49,495 nucleotides of DNA, taken from Streptosporangium canum (lineage in GTDB: Bacteria; Actinomycetota; Actinomycetes; Streptosporangiales; Streptosporangiaceae). The translations under genes were made by a program, and so were the position numbers. The notes under the pieces were generated by a model. The model did no database searches and was not told the origin of the DNA. It was given only the letters and a program-made list of their open reading frames with translations. The stretch spans positions 1 through 49,495 of the forward strand of contig NZ_FOQY01000047.1 of assembly GCF_900113865.1 (NCBI RefSeq), given 5' to 3'. Shown one piece after another: positions 24,959-32,573 of this stretch (its first letter is position 1; each line of letters opens with the position of its first letter).

Positions 24959-25405
24959 TTCGGGTTCCTCCTTGGTGTGGTGCGGTGCGATTTCCTTACA
25001 CACTCAAGATTCCTCCTAAGGCCCCCACCCCCACATCGGACGGATGCCTTATCTCCCGGCGGTCTACGGCTCAGGACTACCTAGATCGCGCCGCTCCACC
25101 GCCTTAGACGTGCCGTGACATGTCCCGCGAGGGGTCTGAGGCGGGTCCCGCGAGGGCGTCGGCGGCCTTTCCAGCCGGTGCCGGTGGCCTCGCCGTCCGG
25201 TGCCGGCGGCTTTCCCGATCGCCGCCGGCGGCTCTCCCCGCCGGGCCGGCCGCGCCCGGTGCGGGCGCCCGCCGGCGCGGTGGGGCGTCGTACGGCCAGG
25301 CCCGCCGCTGAACTCGGCGAATGTTGACGAAAACGAGTGAGGGTACTGGGCAGCGTCCAGTTTGGAACTAATCACACCAGTCGGCATTCTGGAGAGGTGT
25401 CAACT
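24959..25405. other. 447-bp region between the small gene and deoC
   Basis: Divergent promoter region. The left part is AC-rich (CCCCCACCCCCAC); the middle (25140-25290) is low-complexity CGG-rich sequence with repeated GCCGGTGCCGG words. A TTGACG at 25324-25329 could be a -35 for deoC but no good -10 is spaced from it. GGAGAGG precedes the deoC ATG. Confidence 0.45.
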
Positions 25406-26362
25406 ATGACTACTTCGCTCGCCGACGTGGCCGCATCCAACGTCACGCTGCGGGCTTTCCTGCACGGCCTGCCCGGTGTCGACCGTGTGGGCGCCGACCA
25501 GCGGGCTGCGATGCTCGGCACCCGATCCATCAAGACGACGGCCAAGGCGGAGGCCATCGACCTGGCGATCCGCATGGTGGACCTGACGACCCTCGAAGGC
25601 GCCGACACGCCGGGCAAGGTCCGCGCGATGTGCGCCAAGGCGGTCCGTCCCGACCCCGGTGACCCGACGGTGCCCAAGGTGGCCGCGGTCTGCGTCTATC
25701 CCGACCTGGTGGCTCAGGCCGTCGGCGCGCTCGGCGGCTCCGGCGTGAAGGTGGCCAGTGTCGCGACCGCGTTCCCCAGCGGGCGCTCCTCCCTGGACGT
25801 CAAGATCGCCGACACCGCGTTCGCGGTGGCGGCCGGGGCCGACGAGATCGACATGGTGATCGACCGGGGCGCGTTCCTCGCGGGCGACTACCTGAAGGTC
25901 TTCGAGGAGATCTCCGCGATCAAGGCCGCCTGCGGTCGTGCCGGAGACGAGCAAGATGCGCACCTGAAGGTGATCCTGGAGACCGGCGAGCTGTCGACCT
26001 ACGACAACGTACGGCGTGCCTCCTGGCTGGCCATGCTGGCCGGTGCCGACTTCATCAAGACCTCCACGGGCAAGGTGCAGCCCGCCGCGACCCCGCCGGT
26101 GACGCTGGTCATGCTGGAGGCGGTCCGTGACTTCCTCGCGGCGACCGGCCGCAAGGTCGGCGTGAAGCCCGCGGGCGGCATCCGGACCACCAAGGACGCC
26201 GTCAAGATGCTCGTCCTGGTCAACGAGACCGTCGGCGAGGGCTGGCTGAGCCCCGACTGGTTCCGCCTCGGCGCGTCCACCCTGCTCAACGATCTGCTGA
26301 TGCAGCGTCAGAAGATGGCCACCGGCCGGTACGCGGGCCCCGACTACTTCACCCTGGACTGA
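25406..26362 (+). CDS. deoC: Deoxyribose-phosphate aldolase
   Basis: 318 residues, ATG at 25406 after GGAGAGG. It splits 2-deoxyribose-5-phosphate into acetaldehyde and glyceraldehyde-3-phosphate. Schiff-base Lys218 in ADFIKTSTGKVQ, the second active-site Lys254 in VGVKPAGGIRT and the Asp in DEIDMVID are all present. The length and the N-terminal extension of about 40 residues match the longer actinobacterial type. First gene of a four-frame unit with two aldehyde dehydrogenase-like genes, which suits oxidation of the acetaldehyde produced. Confidence 0.96.
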   Translation: MTTSLADVAASNVTLRAFLHGLPGVDRVGADQRAAMLGTRSIKTTAKAEAIDLAIRMVDLTTLEGADTPGKVRAMCAKAVRPDPGDPTVPKVAAVCVYPDLVAQAVGALGGSGVKVASVATAFPSGRSSLDVKIADTAFAVAAGADEIDMVIDRGAFLAGDYLKVFEEISAIKAACGRAGDEQDAHLKVILETGELSTYDNVRRASWLAMLAGADFIKTSTGKVQPAATPPVTLVMLEAVRDFLAATGRKVGVKPAGGIRTTKDAVKMLVLVNETVGEGWLSPDWFRLGASTLLNDLLMQRQKMATGRYAGPDYFTLD

Positions 26363-26365
26363 TCG

Positions 26366-27790
26366 ATGTTCGAATACGCACCGGCCCCCGAATCCCGCGA
26401 CGTCGTCGACATCAAGCCGTCCTACGGCCTGTTCATCGGCGGCGAGTTCGCCGACGGGACGGGCACGTCCCTCAAGACCGTCAACCCCGCGTCCGAGGAG
26501 GTCCTGGCCGAGGTGGCCGTCGCCTCCGCCGACGACGTCGACCGGGCCGTCCGGGCCGCGCGCGAGGCGTTCGGCACCTGGTCGGCGATGCCCGGCTCCG
26601 AGCGGGCGAAATACCTGTTCCGGATCGCCCGCATCATCCAGGAGCGCTCGCGCGAGCTGGCCGTGCTGGAGACGCTGGACAACGGAAAGCCGATCCGCGA
26701 GTCCCGCGACGTGGACCTGCCGCTGGTCGCCGCGCACTTCTTCTACTACGCGGGCTGGGCCGACAAGCTCCAGCACGCCGGGTACGGCGCGGACCCCCGG
26801 CCGCTCGGCGTCGCGGGCCAGGTCATCCCGTGGAACTTCCCGCTGCTCATGCTTGCCTGGAAGATCGCCCCCGCGCTGGCAGCCGGCAACACGGTCGTCC
26901 TCAAGCCGGCCGAGACCACTCCGCTGACCGCGCTGCTGTTCGCGGAGATCTGCCGCCAGGCCGACCTCCCGCCGGGCGTGGTCAACATCGTGACCGGCGC
27001 GGGCGAGACCGGCGCGGCCCTGGTCAACCACCCGGACGTGAACAAGGTCGCGTTCACCGGTTCCACCGAGGTCGGCCGCCTGATCGGCCGCTCCGTCGCG
27101 GGGACCGACAAGAAGGTCACCCTGGAGCTCGGCGGCAAGGCCGCCAACATCGTGTTCGACGACGCCGCGCTCGACCAGGCCGTCGAGGGCATCGTCAACG
27201 GGATCTTCTTCAACCAGGGGCACGTCTGCTGCGCGGGCTCCCGGCTGCTGGTCCAGGAGTCGATCGCGGAGGAGCTGCTCGACGCGCTGAAGCGCCGGCT
27301 CGGCACGCTCCGCCTGGGCGACCCGCTGGACAAGAACACCGACATCGGCGCGATCAACTCCGCCGCCCAGCTCGCCAAGATCCGCGAGCTGTCGGACCTC
27401 GGAGAGGCGGAGGGCGCCGAACGCTGGTCGCCGGTGTGCCCGCTGCCGGACAAGGGTTTCTGGTTCCCGCCGACGATCTTCACCGGCGTCGCCCAGTCGC
27501 ACCGGATCGCCCGCGAGGAGGTCTTCGGCCCGGTCCTGTCCGTGCTGACCTTCCGCACTCCGGCCGAGGCGGTCGAGAAGGCCAACAACACCCCGTTCGG
27601 CCTGTCGGCGGGTGTGTGGACGGAGAAGGGCTCGCGCATCCTGTGGATGGCGGACAGGCTCCGCGCCGGCGTCGTCTGGGCCAACACCTTCAACAAGTTC
27701 GACCCCACCTCCCCGTTCGGCGGCTACAAGGAGTCCGGCTACGGCAGAGAGGGCGGACGCCACGGGTTGGAGGCGTATCTCGATGTGTGA
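26366..27790 (+). CDS. NAD(P)-dependent aldehyde dehydrogenase
   Basis: 474 residues, starting 3 bp after deoC. The catalytic set is complete: Asn157 in PWNFPL, cofactor Lys180 in VVLKPAE, Glu254 in LELGGK and Cys288 in FNQGHVCCAGS; GSTEVG is also present. In this operon the natural substrate is probably acetaldehyde from the DeoC reaction, giving acetate. The N-terminus is slightly extended (MFEYAPAPESRDVVDIKPSY). Translation is probably coupled to deoC. Confidence 0.94.
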   Translation: MFEYAPAPESRDVVDIKPSYGLFIGGEFADGTGTSLKTVNPASEEVLAEVAVASADDVDRAVRAAREAFGTWSAMPGSERAKYLFRIARIIQERSRELAVLETLDNGKPIRESRDVDLPLVAAHFFYYAGWADKLQHAGYGADPRPLGVAGQVIPWNFPLLMLAWKIAPALAAGNTVVLKPAETTPLTALLFAEICRQADLPPGVVNIVTGAGETGAALVNHPDVNKVAFTGSTEVGRLIGRSVAGTDKKVTLELGGKAANIVFDDAALDQAVEGIVNGIFFNQGHVCCAGSRLLVQESIAEELLDALKRRLGTLRLGDPLDKNTDIGAINSAAQLAKIRELSDLGEAEGAERWSPVCPLPDKGFWFPPTIFTGVAQSHRIAREEVFGPVLSVLTFRTPAEAVEKANNTPFGLSAGVWTEKGSRILWMADRLRAGVVWANTFNKFDPTSPFGGYKESGYGREGGRHGLEAYLDV

Positions 27791-27980
27791 CCACCGCAAG
27801 GCCAAACGCCGCGAGCGCCGGGCCCAGAGCACCCGGGGCCACGACTTCGCCCGCGCCGGCCGTCCGGCGCTGCGGGGCTGGTTCGCCCACCGGTGCGGGG
27901 TGAGCCGCTGCGGTCAGATCTTCGTACCGGCACGGCTGGCACAGCAGGAGAGCATGTGGAGAGGGCGGGGAGATGAGTAA
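27783..27980 (+). CDS. Possible 65-residue basic protein between the two dehydrogenase genes
   Basis: The ATG at 27783 overlaps the end of the dehydrogenase gene by 8 nt and the stop overlaps the next start by 8 nt, so the frame fills the gap exactly. The product is strongly basic (RKAKRRERRAQSTRG) with two cysteines five residues apart (CGVSRC). No family recognised. The double overlap suggests translational coupling; it could equally be chance in GC-rich DNA. Confidence 0.4.
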   Translation: MCDHRKAKRRERRAQSTRGHDFARAGRPALRGWFAHRCGVSRCGQIFVPARLAQQESMWRGRGDE

Positions 27981-28854
27981 GGCAGAGCGGCCGGGTGGCC
28001 GCGAGCCCGTACGGCTGGCCGTGCGCAAGACCTACAAGCTGTACATCGGCGGGGCGTTCCCGCGTTCGGAGAGTGGAAGGTCCTATGTCGTGACCTCCTC
28101 CAAGGGCGAGTTCCTGGCCAACGCGTCCAAGGCTTCCCGCAAGGACGCCCGTGACGCGGTCTCCGCCGCCCGCAAGGCCTTCGGCGGCTGGTCCGGCGCC
28201 ACGCCGTACAACCGGGGGCAGATCCTCTACCGCGTCGCCGAGATGCTGGAGAGCCGCCGGGCGCAGTTCGTCGCCGAGCTGACCGACGCGGGGACGAGGA
28301 AGGCCGGGGAGGTCGTGGACGCGGCCGTCGACCGGCTGGTCTGGTACGCCGGCTGGGCTGACAAGATCGCCGCAGTGGCCGGGTCGACGAATCCGGTCGC
28401 CGGGCCGTACTTCAACGTCTCCTCGCCGGAGCCGACCGGCGTAGTCGCGGTGGTCGCCCCGGACGAGCCCCTGCTCGGGCTCGTCTCGGTGATCGCCCCG
28501 GTGATCGTCACGGGCAACACCTGCGTCGTGATCGCCGGCGAGCGGGCCCCGCTGCCCGCCATCACCCTGGCCGAGGTGCTGGCGACCTCCGACCTGCCCG
28601 GCGGCGTGGTCAACATCCTCACCGGCTCGGTCAAGGAGATCGCTCCCTGGCTGGCCGCGCACATGGACGTCAACGCCATCGATCTCACCGGCGTCACCGA
28701 CCCGGATCTTGCGGTGGCGTGCGAGGAGGGGGCGGCGGAGAACCTCAAGAGGGTCCTGCGCCCCGCCGCGACCGACTGGTCGGCCGACCCCGGCACCAAG
28801 CGCCTGACGGTCTTCCTGGAGACCAAGACCGTCTGGCACCCCACCGGCGTCTGA
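27973..28854 (+). CDS. Aldehyde dehydrogenase-like protein lacking the catalytic domain
   Basis: 293 residues, about 60% of the family length. It aligns with the N-terminal NAD-binding half (KLYIGGAFPRSESGRSY, then WSGATPYNRGQILYRVAEML and GGVVNILTG) but the PWNFP segment is APDEPL, the cofactor Lys position in VVLKPAE reads VVIAGER, and there is no ELGGK glutamate and no catalytic cysteine. It then diverges into a short C-terminal tail ending LETKTVWHPTGV. The reading frame is intact with normal codon bias, so it is probably a conserved non-catalytic partner of the upstream enzyme, not debris. Confidence 0.85.
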   Translation: MSKAERPGGREPVRLAVRKTYKLYIGGAFPRSESGRSYVVTSSKGEFLANASKASRKDARDAVSAARKAFGGWSGATPYNRGQILYRVAEMLESRRAQFVAELTDAGTRKAGEVVDAAVDRLVWYAGWADKIAAVAGSTNPVAGPYFNVSSPEPTGVVAVVAPDEPLLGLVSVIAPVIVTGNTCVVIAGERAPLPAITLAEVLATSDLPGGVVNILTGSVKEIAPWLAAHMDVNAIDLTGVTDPDLAVACEEGAAENLKRVLRPAATDWSADPGTKRLTVFLETKTVWHPTGV

Positions 28855-28938
28855 CCCGCCCTGGCCGGTGCCGGGGGTGGGATCCGCCACTTCCGGCGCC
28901 GGTACGGCGGCGCGCCGACCGGACCGGACCGTAAACCG

Positions 28939-29028
28939 CAGGTCGTAGGCCGCGGGCGGCCAGTCGAGCAGGTCATAGGTCGCAGGCGACCAGTCGAGCG
29001 GGTCATAGGCCGTGGGCGGTCAGTCGAG
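28939..29028. repeat. Three 30-bp tandem repeats at the amidase 3' end
   Basis: Units at 28939-28968, 28969-28998 and 28999-29028 differ by a few bases each. The last contains the amidase stop codon. On the minus strand the two outer units would read LDWSPATYDL and LDWPPAAYDL, while the unit at the gene end has TGA in place of TGG. This is the only recognisable content of the 165-bp gap between the convergent genes. Confidence 0.85.
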
Positions 29029-30426
29029 CGGGGCGTGGCGGAGCCAGGGGTGGGCGCTCTCCAGCTGGGCGGCCAGGGCCAGGAGCTGGGACTCGCCACC
29101 CGGCGCGGCGACGAGCTGGACGCCGATGGGCATGCCGGTGGAGTGCCAGCCGTACGGAACGGTCATGGCGGGCCAGCCGGCCATGTTCCAGGCCCCGGTG
29201 GCGGGGGCGTACGTCACGTTGGTGCGGATGTTCGCCAGCAGCCCGCGGCGGCCCCAGCGCTCGGCGGGTGGGGGGACGGCGGCGAGCGTCGGGGTGATGA
29301 GCACGTCGGCGTTGCCGAACCACTGGTCGGCGCCGTGGGCGCGCCACCGGTCACGGCCCGCCGAGCCGTCCAGCCTGAGCCTGGTGAGCAGCCGGCCCAT
29401 CCTCGCCAGTGACCTGGTGCGGCGCTCCAGCCTGCGCGGGTCGAGCCCCTCGACGTCCTCTCCGGCGCACGCCAGCCAGGTGGCGATCGTGGCGGAGCCG
29501 AGCCAGCCGGGCATCCGCGCGGCGTGCTCCACCACGGTGTGCCCCGCGGCGCCGAGAGTGTCCGCCGCCTCGGCCGCCGCTCTCTGGAACTCGGCGTCCA
29601 CCGTCAGCCCCGGCGGCAGCGGCGCCGGGGCCACCGCGATCCGCAGTCTCATCGGCTCCGACGGGGTGAGGCCGCCAGGATAGTCGTCGATGGCGCTGCC
29701 GACTTCGAGGGACTCGCTCTCACCGGGCGTCGCCAGTGACATGTCGCCCGCCATCACCGCCAGCGCCAGGGCGAGATCGGTCACCGTCGTGGCCAGCGGG
29801 CCGTTCTCCGACATCCCGCGCCAGCCGTGTTCGGGCGGCGGGACCACCTCCTGGCCCGGCTTGATCGAGACGAGCCCGCAGCAGGCGGCCGGGATGCGCA
29901 GCGAGCCGAGCCCGTCGTTGCCGTGGGCCAGCGGGACCATCCCCGAGGCCACGGCCGCCGCGCTCCCGCTCGACGACCCGCCCGGGGTGCGTTTCAGGTC
30001 CCAGGGGTTGCGGGTCACGCCGTACACGCTGTCGGAGAACCCCGCCAGGCACAGCTCCGGCACATTGGTGATCCCCACGACCACCGCGCCCGCCGCCCTG
30101 AGCCTGGCCACCACCGGGTGGTCCTCGGCCGCGGCGGTGCTCGGCGTCGCCGCGGACCCGTTGCGCGTCGCCTCACCCCGGATCGCGACGTTGTCCTTGA
30201 TCGCGATCGGCACCCCGGCGAGCGGCAGCCCGGCCAGGTCCTCCCGTTCCTGCACGGCCCGCGCCTCGGCGAGCGCCCGCTCGGTGCGGACCTTGCGGAA
30301 CGCCCCGATGCGCCCGTCGTACTCGGCGATCACCCGCAGGTGCTCCTCGACGACCACCGGCGCGGTCGCCTTCCCCCGTCGTACGGCCTCCGCGATCTCC
30401 ACTGCGGACTTTCCCACCCACGACAT
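29020..30426 (-). CDS. Amidase signature family enzyme
   Basis: 468 residues from the ATG at 30426. Ser-cisSer-Lys triad: Lys77 in PIAIKDNVAIRG, the cis-serine in TPGGSSSGSAAAVASG (about 151-153) and the nucleophile Ser175 in GLGSLRIPA. Hydrolyses a C-N amide bond. There is no gatB/gatC neighbour, so a stand-alone catabolic amidase is more likely than the GatA subunit. The C-terminus (SAHPWLRHAPLD) ends inside a tandem repeat. Confidence 0.9.
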   Translation of the reverse strand: MSWVGKSAVEIAEAVRRGKATAPVVVEEHLRVIAEYDGRIGAFRKVRTERALAEARAVQEREDLAGLPLAGVPIAIKDNVAIRGEATRNGSAATPSTAAAEDHPVVARLRAAGAVVVGITNVPELCLAGFSDSVYGVTRNPWDLKRTPGGSSSGSAAAVASGMVPLAHGNDGLGSLRIPAACCGLVSIKPGQEVVPPPEHGWRGMSENGPLATTVTDLALALAVMAGDMSLATPGESESLEVGSAIDDYPGGLTPSEPMRLRIAVAPAPLPPGLTVDAEFQRAAAEAADTLGAAGHTVVEHAARMPGWLGSATIATWLACAGEDVEGLDPRRLERRTRSLARMGRLLTRLRLDGSAGRDRWRAHGADQWFGNADVLITPTLAAVPPPAERWGRRGLLANIRTNVTYAPATGAWNMAGWPAMTVPYGWHSTGMPIGVQLVAAPGGESQLLALAAQLESAHPWLRHAPLD

Positions 30427-30473
30427 GAACCGAGTGTGGTCCGGCGAGTGCGTCAGCGGAAGCTTCTCACGTC

Positions 30474-30689
30474 TCAATCAGATGACTTGTCCGGCTCATC
30501 GGTGTTATCCCGCTCTGTTGCGTCGTCCCGCGCGGCCCGCCTGAGGTCGCGGCCCGCTCCCTTGAGAGCCAGGCGCAGGGCGTACTCAAGCTGGGCGTTG
30601 ACGCTCCGCAGGTCGTCGGCCGCCCACTTGGCGATCGCCTCGTAGACGGCCGGATCGAGCCTGAGCAGGATCTTTTTGCGCTCAGCCAT
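30474..30689 (-). CDS. Ribbon-helix-helix (Arc/CopG-like) small protein
   Basis: 71 residues; ATG at 30689 overlaps the SPFH gene by 8 nt. KKILLRLDPAVYEAIAKWAA then DLRSVNAQLEYALRLALK is a classic RHH fold: basic beta strand, helix, SVNAQ turn, helix. The tail is acidic (DNTDEPDKSSD). RHH proteins dimerise and bind palindromic operators, and a 26-bp palindrome sits at the head of this operon, so autoregulation is a fair guess. This SPFH/RHH pairing recurs in actinomycetes. Confidence 0.82.
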   Translation of the reverse strand: MAERKKILLRLDPAVYEAIAKWAADDLRSVNAQLEYALRLALKGAGRDLRRAARDDATERDNTDEPDKSSD

Positions 30690-31533
30690 ACAGACTGCCG
30701 GCGTTGACCACCGGCTGCGTCGCCCGGTCGCCGCACAGGACGACCAGGAGGTTGGAGACCATCTGCGCCTTGCGCTCCTCGTCGAGCTCCACGACACCCT
30801 CCTCGGCCAGCCTCGTCAGCGCGAGCTGGACCATGCCCACCGCGCCCGCGACGATCTGGGTGCGCGCCGCGACGACCTGGGTGGCCTGCTGGCGGACCAG
30901 CATCGCCTGGGCGATCTCCGGCGCGTAGGCGAGGTGGGTGATCCGGGCCTCCAGCACCTCCACCCCGGCCAGGTGGGTGCGGTCGCTCAGCTCGGTGGTG
31001 AGCTCGGCTGCCACCTCGGCGCCGTCGCGCAGGCTCGTACGGCCCTCCTCGTGGGCGTCGTAGGGGTGGCTGGTGGCCAGATGCCGGACGGCCGCCTCGG
31101 ACTGGATCGCCACATACTCCTCGTAATCGTCGACGGAGAACGCGGCCGTGGCGGTGTCGATCACCTTGTAGACGACGACAGCCGCGATCTCCACGGGGTT
31201 GCCGTCGGCGTCGTTCACCTTGAGCTTGGCCGTCTCGAAGTTGCGCACCCGGAGTGTGATCCGCCGCTTGGTGGTGAACGGTAGCACCCACAGGAAGCCC
31301 GCGTCGCTCACCGACCCGACGTAGCGGCCGAGGAACTGGACGACCTTCGCCTCGTTCGGGTTGATCACCACGAAGCCGGTGGCCGCGACGGCCGCGATGA
31401 CCCCCCACACGATCGCGGCGATGGAGAGCAGCACCATGCCGCCCGCCTGCGCGGCCGCGGCCGCGACGATCCCGAGGACCAGAAGCCCCGCCAGAACGGC
31501 GAACCCGTTCGCCCGGAAAGCACGTCGTTCCAT
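30682..31533 (-). CDS. SPFH/band 7 domain membrane protein
   Basis: 283 residues from the ATG at 31533. Two N-terminal transmembrane segments (about 10-28 and 32-54), then the band 7 domain (VINPNEAKVVQFLGRYVGSV, RNFETAKLKVNDADGNPVEI, VVVYKVIDTATAAFSVDDYE) and a long helical part with AGVEVLEARITHLAYAPEIA and AMLVRQQA. SPFH proteins form oligomeric cages that organise membrane microdomains and restrain membrane proteases. Translationally coupled to the RHH gene. Confidence 0.93.
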   Translation of the reverse strand: MERRAFRANGFAVLAGLLVLGIVAAAAAQAGGMVLLSIAAIVWGVIAAVAATGFVVINPNEAKVVQFLGRYVGSVSDAGFLWVLPFTTKRRITLRVRNFETAKLKVNDADGNPVEIAAVVVYKVIDTATAAFSVDDYEEYVAIQSEAAVRHLATSHPYDAHEEGRTSLRDGAEVAAELTTELSDRTHLAGVEVLEARITHLAYAPEIAQAMLVRQQATQVVAARTQIVAGAVGMVQLALTRLAEEGVVELDEERKAQMVSNLLVVLCGDRATQPVVNAGSLYG

Positions 31534-31547
31534 GAGTCCCGCCTCTG

Positions 31548-31573
31548 CTATCGAAGTGATATCACTACGATAG
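31548..31573. promoter_or_regulatory. 26-bp near-perfect palindromic operator ahead of the SPFH/RHH operon
   Basis: Arms CTATCG and CGATAG enclose AGTGATATCACT, itself a perfect 12-bp palindrome; only one symmetric base pair (A opposite A) breaks the dyad. It ends 15 bp upstream of the SPFH start codon in otherwise GC-rich DNA, where a repressor would block transcription. Confidence 0.75.
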
Positions 31574-31787
31574 CCCACTATGGGTGATCGCGCGCAACCC
31601 CGAGGTGACGTCCGGTCCGGCGGGCGGGGAAGGCATCCGGTCCGGGGAGCGGGGACGGTGTGCCGGGAGGGCGTCCGGACCCGCCCGTTGGGAGGGCGCC
31701 CGGGTCGGCGTGCCGGAACGGCGCGCGCAAGTCATGGCCCGCCGGCTCGCAAGTGAGCCCCAAGCGCCGGGTCGCAGACTCGGGGAC

Positions 31788-32573
31788 ATGTGGTTCCTCG
31801 ATCGCACGGCGCGCCAGTTACGCCGTCACCCCGCCCTGCTCACCCACCGCCCACCCGACCTCGACAGGCTGGAGGCCCTGCTCCGCCGGTACGATCCCGG
31901 CCTCACGAGGTCAGGCGACTGGTTCGACGCCAGGGGCACCCGGGTGCGCTGCACCGAGATCACCGACAGACAGGCAGCCCTCGCGGGCGTCCCCGCCGAC
32001 CGGCGCGGGGCGATCATCGCCAGGAACGGGCTGAGGCCGGCGGCCCGCCTCCTGCTCAACGGCCTCGCGAGCCGTCTCGGCGGCGCGCTGTACCCGCCGC
32101 AGGAGCACGACGACCACGTGGACGTCGAGGTGCGCCTCGGCAGGGGCCTCCCGCTCGGCTGCGAGCGGGTGGCCGAGCTGCTCCGCCCGAACCTCGGCGA
32201 GCGCACCATCCGTCATGACCACGACCTCGGCCTCTGCCACATCGACGGCAAGCCGGGAGACCCCATCCAGGTCACCTACGACTACCCGCCCCCCGGATGG
32301 CCGGGGGACCTCCCCGACCACTCGGTCGACCTGGAGATCGACGGCGAAGACCCGCACCGCTCCGACGTGGAGGTCGTCTACAAGGCCGCCAGGTCCCTGG
32401 CGGCCGCCGTCGGCGGCACCGTGTACTCGATGGACCTCCCCGTCACGCGGGTCGAGGACGTCATCCCCACCGCAGACCGCCTGGACCCGCCGCCGCGGGC
32501 TCAGCGACGGGGGTTGGTACGGCGGGTGGCGACGGCGGACAGCGGGTCCTCGGGCCAGGGGTGCTTGGGATAG
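31788..32573 (+). CDS. Uncharacterised soluble protein
   Basis: 261 residues from the ATG at 31788 (MWFLDRTARQLRRHPALLTH); the frame is open further upstream, but that part is low complexity. GC3 bias supports coding. Notable segments: ALLRRYDPGLTRSGDWFDAR, LGLCHIDGKPGDPIQVTYDY and a C-terminal VEVVYKAARSLAAAVGGTVY. No transmembrane segment or known motif recognised. Its last 73 bp overlap the 3' end of the hrpB gene on the opposite strand. Confidence 0.65.
   Translation: MWFLDRTARQLRRHPALLTHRPPDLDRLEALLRRYDPGLTRSGDWFDARGTRVRCTEITDRQAALAGVPADRRGAIIARNGLRPAARLLLNGLASRLGGALYPPQEHDDHVDVEVRLGRGLPLGCERVAELLRPNLGERTIRHDHDLGLCHIDGKPGDPIQVTYDYPPPGWPGDLPDHSVDLEIDGEDPHRSDVEVVYKAARSLAAAVGGTVYSMDLPVTRVEDVIPTADRLDPPPRAQRRGLVRRVATADSGSSGQGCLG

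Noticed and set aside
25400..27832. 810-codon open frame antisense to deoC and the aldehyde dehydrogenase
   Set aside because: It spans two well-defined genes and is a codon-bias shadow with no known motif.
28939..29028. Possible CRISPR-like array of 30-bp repeats
   Set aside because: The units are directly contiguous with no spacers and no cas genes nearby; a plain tandem duplication.
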